Source: Phaeoceros laevis (lineage: Eukaryota; Anthocerotophyta; Anthocerotopsida; Notothyladales). From it: a stretch of 27,794 nt of DNA. Position numbers and translations under genes: made by a program. This document shows positions 18,524 through 27,794 of this stretch, one piece after another. Each line of letters starts with the position of its first letter. Position 1 is the first letter of the stretch. Location: positions 1-27,794 of the forward strand of contig JBNGIQ010007055.1 of assembly GCA_049999765.1 (NCBI GenBank), read 5' to 3'. Below the pieces are notes generated by a model, which was not told the origin of the DNA, searched no databases, and saw only the letters and a list, made by a program, of their open reading frames with translations.

Positions 18524-19873
18524 ATGGCTGAATTCGAAGCTGTGGGTTGCAGCGCCAACGGTGGCCTTGACGATTGCAGAGACAAAGATGTGGCGGTGAG
18601 GCTGAAAGGCGCAGCTATCGCTTCAATTTTGGTGGCCAGCGCTTTGGGAGTGTTGATTCCTCTCGTCGGGAGGAAGTTGAGAATTTTGAGCCCAGACGGA
18701 AACTTGTTCTTCGTCACCAAGTCATTTGCAGCCGGAGTCATTTTGGCCACCGCCTTCGTGCACGTTGCCCGATGCAGTGGAGACTCTGGCCAGTCCCTGC
18801 CTGCCTCAACGGCCCTGGACCAAGTTTCCCTTCTCAGGATTCATCGCCATGTCTGCAGCTCTTCTCACTCTGGTGGTTGATTTCTTGGGGACTCGGTACT
18901 ACGAGAACAAGTACTGTAACAGTACTAGCTCTAGTGCGGGGAATTCCAAGGAAGACGGTCCTGTAGCCACAATTTCGGACATGGACAACGTTGCGGATTC
19001 GGACGTGCACATCGTTGGGGTGCACTCGCACCCTTCCCATGGCCATGGTCATGGCGAGTCTGATGCTAGGCTGGCGCAAGTTCGACATATCGTGGTCTCT
19101 CAGGTATACTTAAAAAGCTTGCTACAATGTGCAATCCGATGCTAGCATGGAAATTAATGGCTGGCCTAGCTGTCTGTGGCCGAAGTCTGAAGCCCCCTCC
19201 CTGGGGGCCTAGTTTGCAATTTTCTAGTTCAGGATTAGGGAACTCGTACTGTGATGGGTGCGTATTGATCATCTGTATCACCGCAGGTTTTGGAGCTGGG
19301 CATAGTAGCTCACTCTGTGATTATCGGAGTGACATTAGGAGTTTCAGGCAGCCCTTGCACAATCCGGCCCTTGATTGCAGCTCTCTGCTTTCATCAGTTG
19401 TTCGAAGGATTTGCCCTGGGTGGCTGCATCAGTGAGGTAACAGTACAGGCCTGCTATCATAGATCTGCCAGTGGTTTAAATTTTTTGGCCCCGGTAGAAA
19501 GCGCTAGCTAGCTCCCGGACCGGATGATTGATTGTGCTACAGGTTGCTTGGCTTTATCCATGATCAGGCGGGGTTTAAGAGCTTGTCAGCTGCCACAATG
19601 GCCTTCTTCTTCGTCATCACCACGCCACTGGGCATCGGGATTGGGATCGGAATCCAGAACAGCTACAACGAAAACAGCCCAACAGCTCTCATTGTCCAGG
19701 GGACATTCGACTCCATCTCGGCTGGCATTCTGACCTACATGGCCTTGGTGGACCTCATTGCTGCGGACTTCCTCACCAAGAAGCTTCGCGGCGACTCGCT
19801 GTTGCAGTTGCACTCGTTCCTGGCACTGTTCGCAGGATCAGGAGCCATGGCGTTGCTTGCTGTGTGGGCATGA
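18524..19873 (+). CDS. ZIP family zinc/iron transporter, one frame break
   Basis: Membrane transporter importing Zn(II), Fe(II) or similar ions into the cytosol. Three exons: 18524-19103, 19287-19436 and 19568-19873, with GT-AG introns of 183 and 131 bases in phase 0; about 344 residues. Seen in order: TM1 ([20 protein letters not shown]), TM2 ([13 protein letters not shown]), TM3 ([18 protein letters not shown]), a His-rich cytosolic loop ([12 protein letters not shown]), TM4 with HSVIIG, TM5 with HQLFEG, then TM6-TM8 ending LLAVWA. The HSxxIG and HQxFEG metal-site residues are intact. Exon 3 was placed at GATCAG/GCG because only this acceptor keeps the frame and the family spacing between GGC and MAFFF. 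A break lies at about 18764-18767: FVHV runs into another frame just before [13 protein letters not shown], where the family has FVHxLPDA. Two bases appear missing. This may be a recent mutation or a sequence error, since the rest is well conserved. Confidence 0.85.
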
Positions 19874-20040
19874 CCACCACGGGTCAAGTACTAGTACCAA
19901 TTCACTGCAGGCACCTGGCATCGATCAGGTCTGCCAAACAAGTTTAAAATGCACTTGTACTTTCAAGAGGCATAAATTTGTCATCGTCAACTTATGTTGC
20001 CCAAGGTTCCCTGTGCAACTGCATCAGCTCCAACAACATT

Positions 20041-20296
20041 AAGCTGCGCCTGCGCAATGGACCCGTGGGTGGTGGCAGTGGACGTCAAGAGCAAGGTCCA
20101 TTTGGCGATCGCTGGAAGGTTTGGTGGCCTGCTCGGCGGCGGCGGTGTCGCCGTTGGAGGACCTGCCCCCTGGGCCCGAGGACGACGTCGTCCTCGGGCC
20201 TGACACACTGTTCGTGCCTGAGGGGCGTTTTTCGGGCTTTCCGCTCATAACCAAGCGCCTCCTCCACCTTCTCCTCTCCTCATCAGTGACCAACTA
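20041..20296 (+). other. Coding-like open stretch of unknown nature
   Basis: A frame open from after TAA (20038-20040) to a TAG at 20294-20296 reads LEGLVACSAAAVSPLEDLPP, then DDVVLGPDTLFVPEGRFSGF and PLITKRLLHLLLSSSVTN. It has no upstream ATG and no recognised domain. The composition looks protein-like, but the GC-rich stretch is open in other frames too. It could be a displaced exon or chance. Confidence 0.2.
20173..20200. repeat. Perfect 28-bp palindrome
   Basis: GGCCCGAGGACGAC is followed directly by its exact reverse complement GTCGTCCTCGGGCC with no loop, centred between 20186 and 20187. It could extrude as a cruciform or act as a binding site for a symmetric dimer; no function is known. 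Confidence 0.9.
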
Positions 20297-20338
20297 GCTC
20301 AGGGCTGGAAGGCTGGAAAGTGTAGCCAGCTACCACGT

Positions 20339-20457
20339 TTAGGTCACCCTCAATACAAACCGGGAGGTCACCCACCCCAGTACTGAACCGACCCTATGGC
20401 GCTTGACTTCAGAGTTCTCATGGGATCTGGTGTCACAGCCCTGCTATGGCCGCACGG
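20339..20457 (-). pseudogene. 5S rRNA-derived sequence (probable pseudogene or SINE head)
   Basis: Read on the minus strand, the segment starts GTGCGGCCATAG (5S: GTGCGATCATAC), keeps correct spacing to AGATCCCATGAGAACTC, then TGAAGTCAAGCG (5S: CGAAGTTAAGCG; A-box region) and CAGTACTGGGG then TGGGTGACCTCCCGG (C-box). About 100 bases align without gaps by eye. The 3' end departs: after CCCGG it reads TTTGTATTGAGGGTG instead of GAAGTCCTGGTGCCGCACC, so the closing stem I cannot form properly. This fits a decayed 5S copy or the head of a 5S-derived SINE. No T-run terminator follows directly. Confidence 0.75.
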
Positions 20458-21208
20458 TGCCCTCGCACCACAGCCAGCGAGGTTTACACGGGGTAAAAAT
20501 CCAAATGACTGATTGAGTGATTTGGACGAACACCAATTTTAATTCGGGTAAGGATAAGCCAATACTGCTGATATAACCTTACTTGCGGCTGTTGGGTCTT
20601 TCCATGTTTTGCGATGAAGGCGCTTATTCACATGTGCTGTCGCGGAGTCCTTCTATGATGCTCTTGTCTTCCCCATACACTTGAGGTATGACTTATTCGA
20701 AGGGATTATTTGCTGTTACAAGAGAGGGAAATGATGCATAGCATCCCATTAGAAGAGGGCTTGGGCCACAAATCCCTCCTTGTCGCAAGACTCGCAACCT
20801 ATGAAGCTTGTGTGCTACATGGTTATTATACATGTTGAAACTATTTGTACTAGAAATATTGATGTTTTATTAATTACTCCAGAATTTTGCAACTAGAACT
20901 TCTTGAGGGACCAATTACACTTCAATGTTTCAAAAGAGTTCTATTTCAAAGTGATATTAAAGATAATTACATTGCACTCTCAAAATTTTCTTCTAGGCAC
21001 CAAAATCGTCAATTGGTCAAATGTTAGTCATGAAATGTGCATTTGAATATTTCTTTCAACAAGAGGCTTCCAAAATTATAATTACTACTGTTAGTGAACC
21101 ATCAAAATTGGTGCGAGGGAACATCGCCCAACAAGGTTCGCCCAAAAAGTGTCATGATACCAAACTTGGAGAGAGAGACTTTCCCTTGCTTCACTCAAAA
21201 AACATGGT
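20458..21208. other. AT-rich spacer, nothing assigned
   Basis: GC drops sharply from about 20500. The stretch includes the 3' flank of the first lectin gene. The small plus-strand frame at about 21021-21212 has no recognisable features. Confidence 0.4.
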
Positions 21209-21757
21209 TTAAGTGTTAAAAGGTGGATTGGAGCAACAATAATCAGAACTAGACCAAACTATATGAGAATCTGTTGTCCCAAAGTCATTTTTGTAAATAT
21301 GAAGGACCCCATTATCTTCAAGTTTTAAATAGAACGCAGAAGGCGTCACTTGGTCTTTTATAGAAGGATTTATAGCCCATATAGCTTGATCACCGCTTAT
21401 TCCTCCATATGCAATGAGACTGCCTGTTGTATCCAATGTGATGAATGTGCATGTGCCAAGAGGGAATAAAGTCCCACTTCCACCATGCCAGGTTATTTCT
21501 CCATTTGGCCTCCTCTTAACCACAATTTCACATTGGGAGGTAACACTCATGTCAAATTTTTCTACTACAAGTTTAGAATCCTTGTTGTTCACCTGTAACC
21601 AATGACCTTGCCATAAGAAGTTTTGAGAACCAATACTGTCGACTGGGTTCATGAAAGTCCCCAAAGTCTCTAGCTTGATCTCGGCAGTTGCAACACTAAG
21701 AACCAACGATAGACTTAGGACAAAAGCCATGAGAGAAAATATCCATGTATTGTTCAA
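21209..21757 (-). CDS. Secreted bulb-type (GNA-like) lectin, copy 1
   Basis: Intronless 182-residue protein. An N-terminal signal peptide (MNNTWIFSLMAFVLSLSLVL, cleavage near residue 25) sends it to the secretory pathway. The mature part is one bulb-type lectin beta-prism: sheet segments end in GEITWHGG, AIWAINP and HIVWSS, the conserved cysteine pair is QCEI/CTFI, and a C-terminal CC follows DY. Family knowledge: the fold binds mannose through QxDxNxVxY. Here the sites are eroded (LDTTGSLIAY, LEDNGVLHIY), so mannose binding is doubtful or altered. It is a paralogue of the gene at 25536-26051 on the same strand, sharing NGxIxWHGGxGxLxPxGxCTF and WSSSxYCC. No kinase or transmembrane segment follows, so it is a soluble lectin, plausibly for defence or apoplastic recognition. 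Confidence 0.85.
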   Translation of the reverse strand: MNNTWIFSLMAFVLSLSLVLSVATAEIKLETLGTFMNPVDSIGSQNFLWQGHWLQVNNKDSKLVVEKFDMSVTSQCEIVVKRRPNGEITWHGGSGTLFPLGTCTFITLDTTGSLIAYGGISGDQAIWAINPSIKDQVTPSAFYLKLEDNGVLHIYKNDFGTTDSHIVWSSSDYCCSNPPFNT

Positions 21758-23757
21758 GCTTGTGTAAATAAGTAGCCTCTAGAAAATATGTATAGCCATA
21801 AAGTTGTATGAACATGGCTATAAAATATTTGAGCTTTTTAATATTCCTGGAGTTTGATGACTTCAAGAATAAGATTGAAATTCCTTGGATTGAGAAAAAA
21901 GAATATTTCAAAGCGCAAATCGAGCCCCATAGAAGGTCACGACGCCATACATGAATATAAAAAGGTACCAAAGAAGTTATGCATATGAACCACATGCTCA
22001 TAATAGAGCTGGTGTAGCTTCTCTCTATTAATTATAATATGGATGCTTCCGATTGCAACTTCTTGCATGGTGAAGGAAATTCGATGGCATTAAATTTGAT
22101 GTCATTCTTGGTTTTGGATAGGCTAACTGTAAAGGAATCTTCAGCAAAAGTATTGAATACCAATAGCATCAAGAGCAAGTTGAATCCATAAGGATTGATT
22201 GTCTCAAATCCGAAAAGGGCTTGTTATTTTTTCTCGGCTTACCTTCCTAGAAGTCCTAACTAGGAACAGACCTCGCATGTGTTCCTGGTGCATACACATT
22301 TCATGTAATACGCTGAGTCATATGGGGACTTGATGTTCAATGCTCTAGGGTCAAGAGATGCGATGAACATTGATATGATATGATTTAAGTGGTCCAATTC
22401 TGCACCTTGGATGGCTTTACAATTCTTTGGATGTTGTTACTGTGACCAGCTCCAACAATTTGTTTTTGCCATGGGCTGTATCCAATGATAACGCTCTTAT
22501 AAATGCAAACATGGATGACCTGGACATTACCTAAGGTATTTTATGAAAACAAAGTTTCGCAAAAAGGGTCTCTTGTTTGTGGAGCATGTTTTGGTTCTCA
22601 TGTCTACTAGTGCTATCACCCTCTACAAAAGTCATGTTGAAGCACACCGTTACAAGCGGATATATAGGAAAAAATCAGGTCGATGTTCAAAGATCTATAG
22701 CTTTGTAACCCAAGACTACTGGATTCTAGAAATTTGAGGATACATTTGATGTTAATATTTTCAAAAAAATTGACCTCATGTTATATGCATCTCGTTTCAC
22801 TATTGACGTTAAGTTTGAATACTAGTAAAAACAACCTTTAAAATGAGCTTCAGAATATTTTTATTTCTTATGGTATGCAAGTTCCAGCCTCTAACTCCTT
22901 CGAAAGAATTATGTGTCACCAATAAACTCTTACAAGGTTGCAATTGCTCATGCATATAATGCGCAAAAGGGTCTAACCATAAATAGAAAAAATAAGGGGT
23001 TTTTGCTAAGATATTTGAGCGATGATATGGATGAAACTTAGTGAAATTTTGGTGCTCCACACATGAACTTGACAAAGAGGAAGGATGCTTTTGATTTCAA
23101 TGACTAACATTTTTTAATTGCTTTCTTATAGTACCATGAAAGGTTTCTGGGTAACTCGAAAATTTTATAAAAGACGCGTTATCGACGGACATGCACTTCC
23201 GATGCGTACGGGGCGCGTTACTTATAGGGTTTAGTTAACCTTTTGAACTTTGAAAGTTACTGAAATTTACTACGACTAAAAAAAGGTTTTTGGCATCTAC
23301 GAGATCCTTCTTGCGCGACCCGCACCCGATGCACACGATGCGGCATGCGGGGTGCGCGCGGCCGTTCCCCCTTTGGCCACGACATGCTGAGCTAGGAATT
23401 CTTAAAGGCTCCTTGGCAGGGCATTGCCGAAATAGCCATCGTCCTAAATGCTCCTCCTGAAGATTGCAGCTGAAATAGGCATCGTCAGGCTGCATGTGGA
23501 TTGCGATTGGATGACAGATGCTGCTCTGACTGCAACTGCTAGCCTAATCAATCAGGGAGAGTAGGCTGAGTAGCTACCACCGGTCTGGCAGGGACACTGA
23601 GCATGCGAAGGAGCGGCAGCTTGGTGCAAAGGGGTTGTCCCCAAGGCTACAATCTTCTCAATTCAGGCTTCCGTTGCCCTCTGTCATGCTTTCTGCCATA
23701 GCCCCTTCTTCTTCCCGCCGTCCTGCTGACCCATTTGCTTTCTTCTCTGTGCCCAGG
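21758..23757. other. AT-rich spacer with possible lectin promoter, no gene assigned
   Basis: Contains the 5' flank of lectin copy 1. Short open frames at about 22041-22193 (plus), 22543-22737 (plus) and 22809-23075 (minus) show no domains and are under 90 residues. GC rises again from about 23170, approaching the transposase relic. I see no RNA gene or intact mobile element. Confidence 0.4.
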
Positions 23758-24518
23758 ATGCCTCGCACTGAAGACTTAACTTGGGGGAACTATGAGGAGC
23801 AGGAGCGATATGCTTCTGGTGGTGGGACTCGGAAAGTTAAGTGTAGAAATTGTAGCTTGGTCATGTGTGGGGGATTGGCTCGTGCCCGTGCTCACCTTGG
23901 CAGTGTTCCTCGGTACGGAGCGAAAGGATGTGCAGCTGTTCCTCCAGAAGTGGCTAGTGCTATGAGAGAGCATTTGAATGCTCAGCCAGCAGAAAGAAGT
24001 GATTCTCGGAAGAGGGGTAGGAACACTGTGGCAGGGCAATGGGACGTTGCCACCAGAGAGAGTGTGGACGATCTGGTGGCCCGTTTTTTTTTTACGCTTG
24101 CAACATCCCATTCAGCGTTTCAAACTCTCCTCATTTCATCGAGATGATGAGTGCTGTAGGTCGTGTTCAAGGCTACTGTCCACCCCACAACGATTTTTTT
24201 TGTGGCAACCTCCTTGCGAAAGCTTTTCGTGATGTGGAAAGACAGCTAGAGAAGGTCAGAGCACCCTAGAAAGACACCGGTGTCTCTATTCAAGTTGTTA
24301 CAGATGGGTGGAAGGATGTGGCTGGCCGGCCTCTCGTGAACTTTCTTGCAGTTAGTCCTTTAGGCCCGGTCTTCCTCAAATGTGTGGACACATCAACACA
24401 CACCAAGGATGCTGCATACCTGGCTGGGTTGATCACTGAGGTTATCAAGGATGTAGGGCCAGAGAAAGTTGTGCAGGTAATCACCGACAATGCTACCATG
24501 TATGTGGACACTCACTTG
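23758..24518 (+). pseudogene. hAT-type transposase relic (BED finger and DUF659 part)
   Basis: Starts MPRTEDLTWGNYEEQERYAS, with a BED-like zinc finger (KCRNC...RARAHLG...GC). It then passes a frame shift at a T10 run (24084-24093) into YACNIPFSVSNSPHF and MMSAVGRVQGYCPPHND. A TAG stop at 24267-24269 interrupts RAP/KDTGVSI. After it the DUF659-type sequence continues: VVTDGWKDVAGRPLVNFLAV, SPLGPVFLKCVDTS and VVQVITDNAT. Similarity ends near 24518 in AT-rich DNA, so the C-terminal catalytic and hATC dimerisation regions are absent. It once encoded a cut-and-paste transposase; it is now dead. Terminal repeats and 8-bp target duplications were not found. Confidence 0.8.
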
Positions 24519-25535
24519 TTTTGTATACGTCTTCCACATAAAATTCATAATACGTTGTGAACATGTACCAGACATACACAATATTGTCAATCCCATGTTT
24601 TGTATACATGAATATTGCATAATTTGAATAAGGATCTTAGTTGCTCCACTCGTATCCTTATGGCTGATATATATTATATATAACTTCATATTCCGTCTTA
24701 TACTGCAGTTTGCCATAATGTCTAAAAGGCCACGTGATTGATTCTTTCGGATGGTTTGTTTTTTTGCCATAATGTCTATAAGGCCACGTGATTGATTCTT
24801 TGGATGGTCTGTTTTTTTTTTAGTTAATTCCACTTTTTAGAAATATACATATTTAATACATGATGCAAAGTGAGTCGCACTATTGCAATAAAATCACTAT
24901 AAAATATTCAAAAAAGCTGAAGGAAAAGTTTAATGGTATCCACTTTCCTCCTATCATGCTTGGAATATCATGTCTTAAATGGATGAGATATCAATTTAAA
25001 ACACGTAATGATGTTTCTTAGGGCATTTGGAGTGATGACTGTTTGGACCAACATGTACATCATTATGTAGGAGGTGCTAGTCATTTATGTAGAAGGTGCA
25101 ATGACTAGCAGATCCAAAGAAGTGGACCCAAAAAATTTCTAATATTACCATAAACGTGTAAAGAATGACATAATTGTTAATATTACTATACACAATGTGT
25201 ACAAAATGACATTACTTCCATATTATTTCGATTGACATAAGACATATTTTTCATGGATACACAAAATTGTTTACAAAACCTAATTTAAGTGGAAATATTC
25301 ATCCAATCAGACCTTCTATACTTGAATACTGTGGGCCTCTTATCTTTGTTCTTACCAAGTTCGGCTCTTCAATGAGGTATTTATCATTTTATTTATATTC
25401 TATTTTAAAAATATTTGTGCATAGATATAGTTCTATTGTGTTCTCTAAAGCTTCAACGTAACCCTCTGGCCTAGGATTTTGAAATTTTTCGATAGCTAAA
25501 AAATGGGAAAAAGTAATAATTACAATTTACAATTA
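24519..25535. other. AT-rich spacer with small repeats
   Basis: No gene seen. It contains the 54-bp direct duplication at 24711-24818 and a perfect 10-bp inverted repeat GCTAGTCATT/AATGACTAGC (25076-25085 and 25100-25109). The 3' flank of lectin copy 2 lies at the right end. Confidence 0.45.
24711..24818 (+). repeat. 54-bp direct duplication, each copy with a CACGTG
   Basis: TGCCATAATGTCTA...AGG and CCACGTGATTGATTCTTT occur at 24711 and again at 24765, a period of 54 bases with a few changes. Each copy holds a G-box-like CACGTG (24731-24736 and 24785-24790). Confidence 0.85.
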
Positions 25536-26051
25536 TCACTTTTGTGTTTTGCAACAATAATTAGAACTAGACCAAATGGGAGCAATACTTACTCCATTAT
25601 AAGTTTGATATATACGAAGAGTACCATCAGATCCAAGAGTTAAAATGTATGTATAGTCTCCATTATTCCCTATGACAGCAGGATATATTGTCCAAATAAC
25701 TTGAGCATCATTCAATCCTCCATACAAAACAAGGTTTCCTTTTTTCTCTAATCTAAGGAATGTACACGAACCTGGAGGGTATAAGATTCCATTTCCGCCA
25801 TGCCAAACAATATTTCCATTTGATCTTGACCTAATTACGATTTCGCATTGGGGGCTAACGATCATGTCAAAGTAATTTGATCGAAGATGTGATTCCATCA
25901 CCTCTTCCGGATAGTCCACGAAGAACAAATTTCCTTCCCACAAGACATTCTCATAGCCATCCGTGTTTCCTTGGTTCAAAGAAGTACTTTGGCTGACTTT
26001 AGAACAAGCTAGCATGAGGAAAAGTACCAGATTCAAGAAACTACTAGCCAT
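25536..26051 (-). CDS. Secreted bulb-type (GNA-like) lectin, copy 2
   Basis: Intronless 171-residue protein with a signal peptide (MASSFLNLVLFLMLACSKVS, cleavage near residue 22) and a single bulb-type lectin domain. Landmarks are NVLWEGN, FDMIVSPQCEIVI, NIVWHGGNGILYPPGSCTF, GNLVLYGG, VIWTIYP and PIWSSSNYCC. The middle repeat LEKKGNLVLY keeps Asn, Val and Tyr of QxDxNxVxY but lacks Gln and Asp; the third repeat is LGSDGTLRIY. So one site is partly preserved, slightly better than in copy 1. Both copies lie on the minus strand about 3.8 kb apart, with a hAT relic between them, and form a tandem paralogue pair. The product is probably an apoplastic or vacuolar soluble lectin. Confidence 0.87.
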   Translation of the reverse strand: MASSFLNLVLFLMLACSKVSQSTSLNQGNTDGYENVLWEGNLFFVDYPEEVMESHLRSNYFDMIVSPQCEIVIRSRSNGNIVWHGGNGILYPPGSCTFLRLEKKGNLVLYGGLNDAQVIWTIYPAVIGNNGDYTYILTLGSDGTLRIYQTYNGVSIAPIWSSSNYCCKTQK

Positions 26052-26400
26052 ATAAAACTTAATATTGAAAAATAGTTATGTTTGTAGAAATTTTTTAATT
26101 ACCAAATAGAGGCTTCAGGAAGATAGGATAACTATGAGCAAGCACGCCCTAAAGAGGTGTAAGAAATCACTTCAAGCACATGATTATATGTCCTTAAATG
26201 AGCGCATTTCTGGTTTATTGCAAGTAACAACAAAGTGTAAAATAGAATCAAGGCATAAATTTAGATTGGAGTAAATAACATGAGGAGAATGCCCATCAAG
26301 ACAAATTAGTTAGAGTAAGAGGGCATTCTCAAGACCATAGAATTACTATAAATAAATAAATATTCCATGGGAGGATATTGCCTTGAAGGAGCTAGGTTAG
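26052..26400. other. AT-rich 5' flank of lectin copy 2
   Basis: Presumed promoter region of the lectin gene. Several TATA-like AT runs occur, but none can be chosen confidently. Confidence 0.35.
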
Positions 26401-26600
26401 AGTTGAGTTTCCCTATAATATATAATTTTGGTCATAGTTGAGTTTCCCTATAATATGTTGAGTTTCCCTATAATATATAATTCTGGTCATAGTTGAGTTT
26501 CCCTATAGTATGTTGAGTTTCCCTATAATATATAATGCTGGTCATAGTTGAGTTTCCCTATAGTATGTTGAGTTTCCCTATAATATATAATTGTGGTCAT
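26401..26600 (+). repeat. 55-bp minisatellite, about 3.6 copies
   Basis: The anchor GGTCAT occurs at 26430, 26485, 26540 and 26595, exactly 55 bases apart. Each unit itself contains two related halves beginning TTGAGTTTCCCTATA, one followed by ATATATAATTNTGG and one by (A/G)TATG, so an older shorter repeat was duplicated as a dimer. Confidence 0.93.
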
Positions 26601-27652
26601 CCCTGAAGTTAGTGTATCTAAGTTTTTAAGAATACAATACAATTTCCTCATGACCAACAAATTTACTTAAAGGGAAGTTGATTTTGTATTTCAATGCACA
26701 ACCCCCCAAAAACATATTCATTTGGTGATTCTATCTAGTAGGGGGTTTGAAGGCATCCTCACAGCCTATTATGAGTTCGTGAGACATGACTACAAGGGCC
26801 AGTTGTTCCTGCACGTCAGCCATAGTGTGGCCATTTCATAGTCTGGGAAAATATTTTATATTGTGAAATCTGCACTTATTAATCATCCAAAGTAATAATA
26901 CACTAGCCAACGGAAAGTTCAAGTGATGCACGCATTGCGCGATGAAATGTGATGTGTTACGTTCCGGTGTCGTCCATGGCTTGGTGACGTCCACGTTTTG
27001 CTTTTCCTTGTTACGTTGTCAAAGGACGATGAAATGCGGACCTGAACAATGGACACTGCTTCTGAGAAACAGTTGCTGCACCCGTCCATCAGAGTCGCCG
27101 TCTAATCGTCTCAGAAAGGACACTTAGTTGGTCAGTGACAGGGCGAGTGGTTTTGAGCGAAATCCATAATCTGTGCTGCTGTGCATCCAGAATCTGTGCT
27201 TTTTTTCACAGATGTAGCAAGTGTTTAGGGTTTGGACAAAAAAAAGGTCGTCGTTAAAAAGCCTGCAGGATACAGATTCCAGAACACTTGGGTTTGCCAA
27301 ATTAGGCAAATTCCGGAGGATCCTACCTACTTACATGCATCTGGGAGAGCTGCAATGAGCAGACGGAAATCCCAGCCTTGCAGAAAAAACGACTTCAAAG
27401 AATGAGCTACCGCATCGATGGATCGTTTTCCCACAGATGCGCTGGCCAGTTGGTTCCTAACTGTCGCTCGACATCCTCATGCTACGGTCATGAAAGCTGC
27501 GACCTGGAGAGATGGTACCCAAAACAGCAAGCAATAAAATCAGGGATAACACCCATGAAACTTCACTAGCGCATGGTGCGGAGAAGCACAACAGAGCTGG
27601 TTTACCTTGAGCGACTTCAGAGGCTGCAGTGATAGCCTGAGCCCCGAGCTGA
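26601..27652. other. Spacer and 3' flank of extensin-like gene
   Basis: No intact gene recognised. GC rises from about 26900. The small frames at about 26942-27127, 27124-27309 and 27378-27569 have no recognisable domains. The right end should contain the 3' untranslated region of the extensin-like gene. Confidence 0.4.
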
Positions 27653-27794
27653 TCAGTACTTGGGGACGTAGATCACCGGGGGTGGTGCCCCCTTCTGCTC
27701 CGGCAGAGGCTTGTAGACGTACGGCGGAGGGAGAATCTCAGGCTTGGGAGCTGGGGCATACTTGGCAGGAGGAGGGGGAGACTTGTGGTAGTAG
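27653..27794 (-). CDS. Extensin-like proline-rich cell-wall protein, C-terminal end only
   Basis: The gene enters from the right edge; only the last 46 residues and TGA (27653-27655) are present. They read YYHKSPPPPAKYAPAPKPEI, LPPPYVYKPLPEQ and KGAPPPVIYVPKY. An SPPPP block next to YYHK and the YVYK tyrosine motif are the signature of extensins: Hyp-glycosylated rods cross-linked through tyrosines in the cell wall. It could instead be another Pro/Tyr-rich wall protein (PRP). Start, signal peptide and number of repeats lie outside the window. Confidence 0.75.
   Translation of the reverse strand, partial: YYHKSPPPPAKYAPAPKPEILPPPYVYKPLPEQKGAPPPVIYVPKY

Noticed and set aside
17392-19513. Recurring GCTAGCTAGC runs (about 17392, 18183, 18382, 19503)
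   Set aside because: Short simple-sequence GCTA repeats; no consistent position relative to genes, so not called regulatory.
19524-19733. Splice acceptor GTGCTACAG at 19541-19542 for ZIP exon 3
   Set aside because: Using it in phase 0 gives a stop within seven codons; the acceptor at 19567 keeps the frame and family spacing.

Overview
The window is nuclear DNA of a land plant with heavy organelle RNA editing. Evidence is two long intronless PLS-class pentatricopeptide repeat (PPR) genes, one with an unusual DYW-type editing domain, plus a plant-type eEF2 with GT-AG introns, a ZIP transporter, a LEA protein, bulb-type lectins, an extensin 3' end and a plant hAT remnant. Genes are dense (about one per 3 kb) and the five introns I could place are short (about 116-183 nt). 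Together with DYW-type PPRs this suggests a compact-genome seed-free plant such as a hornwort or lycophyte. The species cannot be fixed from the sequence.

Layout. 1-1900: non-coding DNA with telomere-like repeats and a small inverted-repeat element (932-1812). 1903-5427 (-): PPR protein with an OSB-like PDF motif, six in-register 309-bp P-L-S units and a DYW domain ending in GRH. 5428-6570: spacer with a hairpin and a possible orphan exon. 6571-9366 (-): a divergent eEF2 with two introns, GTPase motifs intact, tip of domain IV rewritten. 9640-10760 (-): broken remnant resembling a VLIG-type large GTPase. 11025-14410 (+): second PPR gene, with a frame break in its PDF motif and a truncated DYW region. 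14524-16253: non-autonomous DNA transposon with 18-bp terminal inverted repeats, 3-bp target duplication and apparent captured coding pieces. 16814-17217 (+): LEA-like protein. 18524-19873 (+): three-exon ZIP metal transporter with one frame break. 20339-20457 (-): 5S rRNA-derived sequence. 20500-26700: AT-rich block with two tandem bulb-type lectin genes (-) around a hAT transposase relic, and a 55-bp minisatellite. 27653-27794 (-): 3' end of an extensin-like gene running off the window.

The genes do not form a pathway. The two PPR proteins would act on organelle transcripts. eEF2 is cytosolic. LEA, ZIP, lectins and extensin belong to stress, metal and cell-wall or extracellular functions. 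The most notable items are the eEF2 paralogue with a rewritten diphthamide loop, the homogenised repeat array and variant DYW end of the first PPR protein, the PDF motif shared by both PPR proteins, and the fragment-carrying inverted-repeat transposon.
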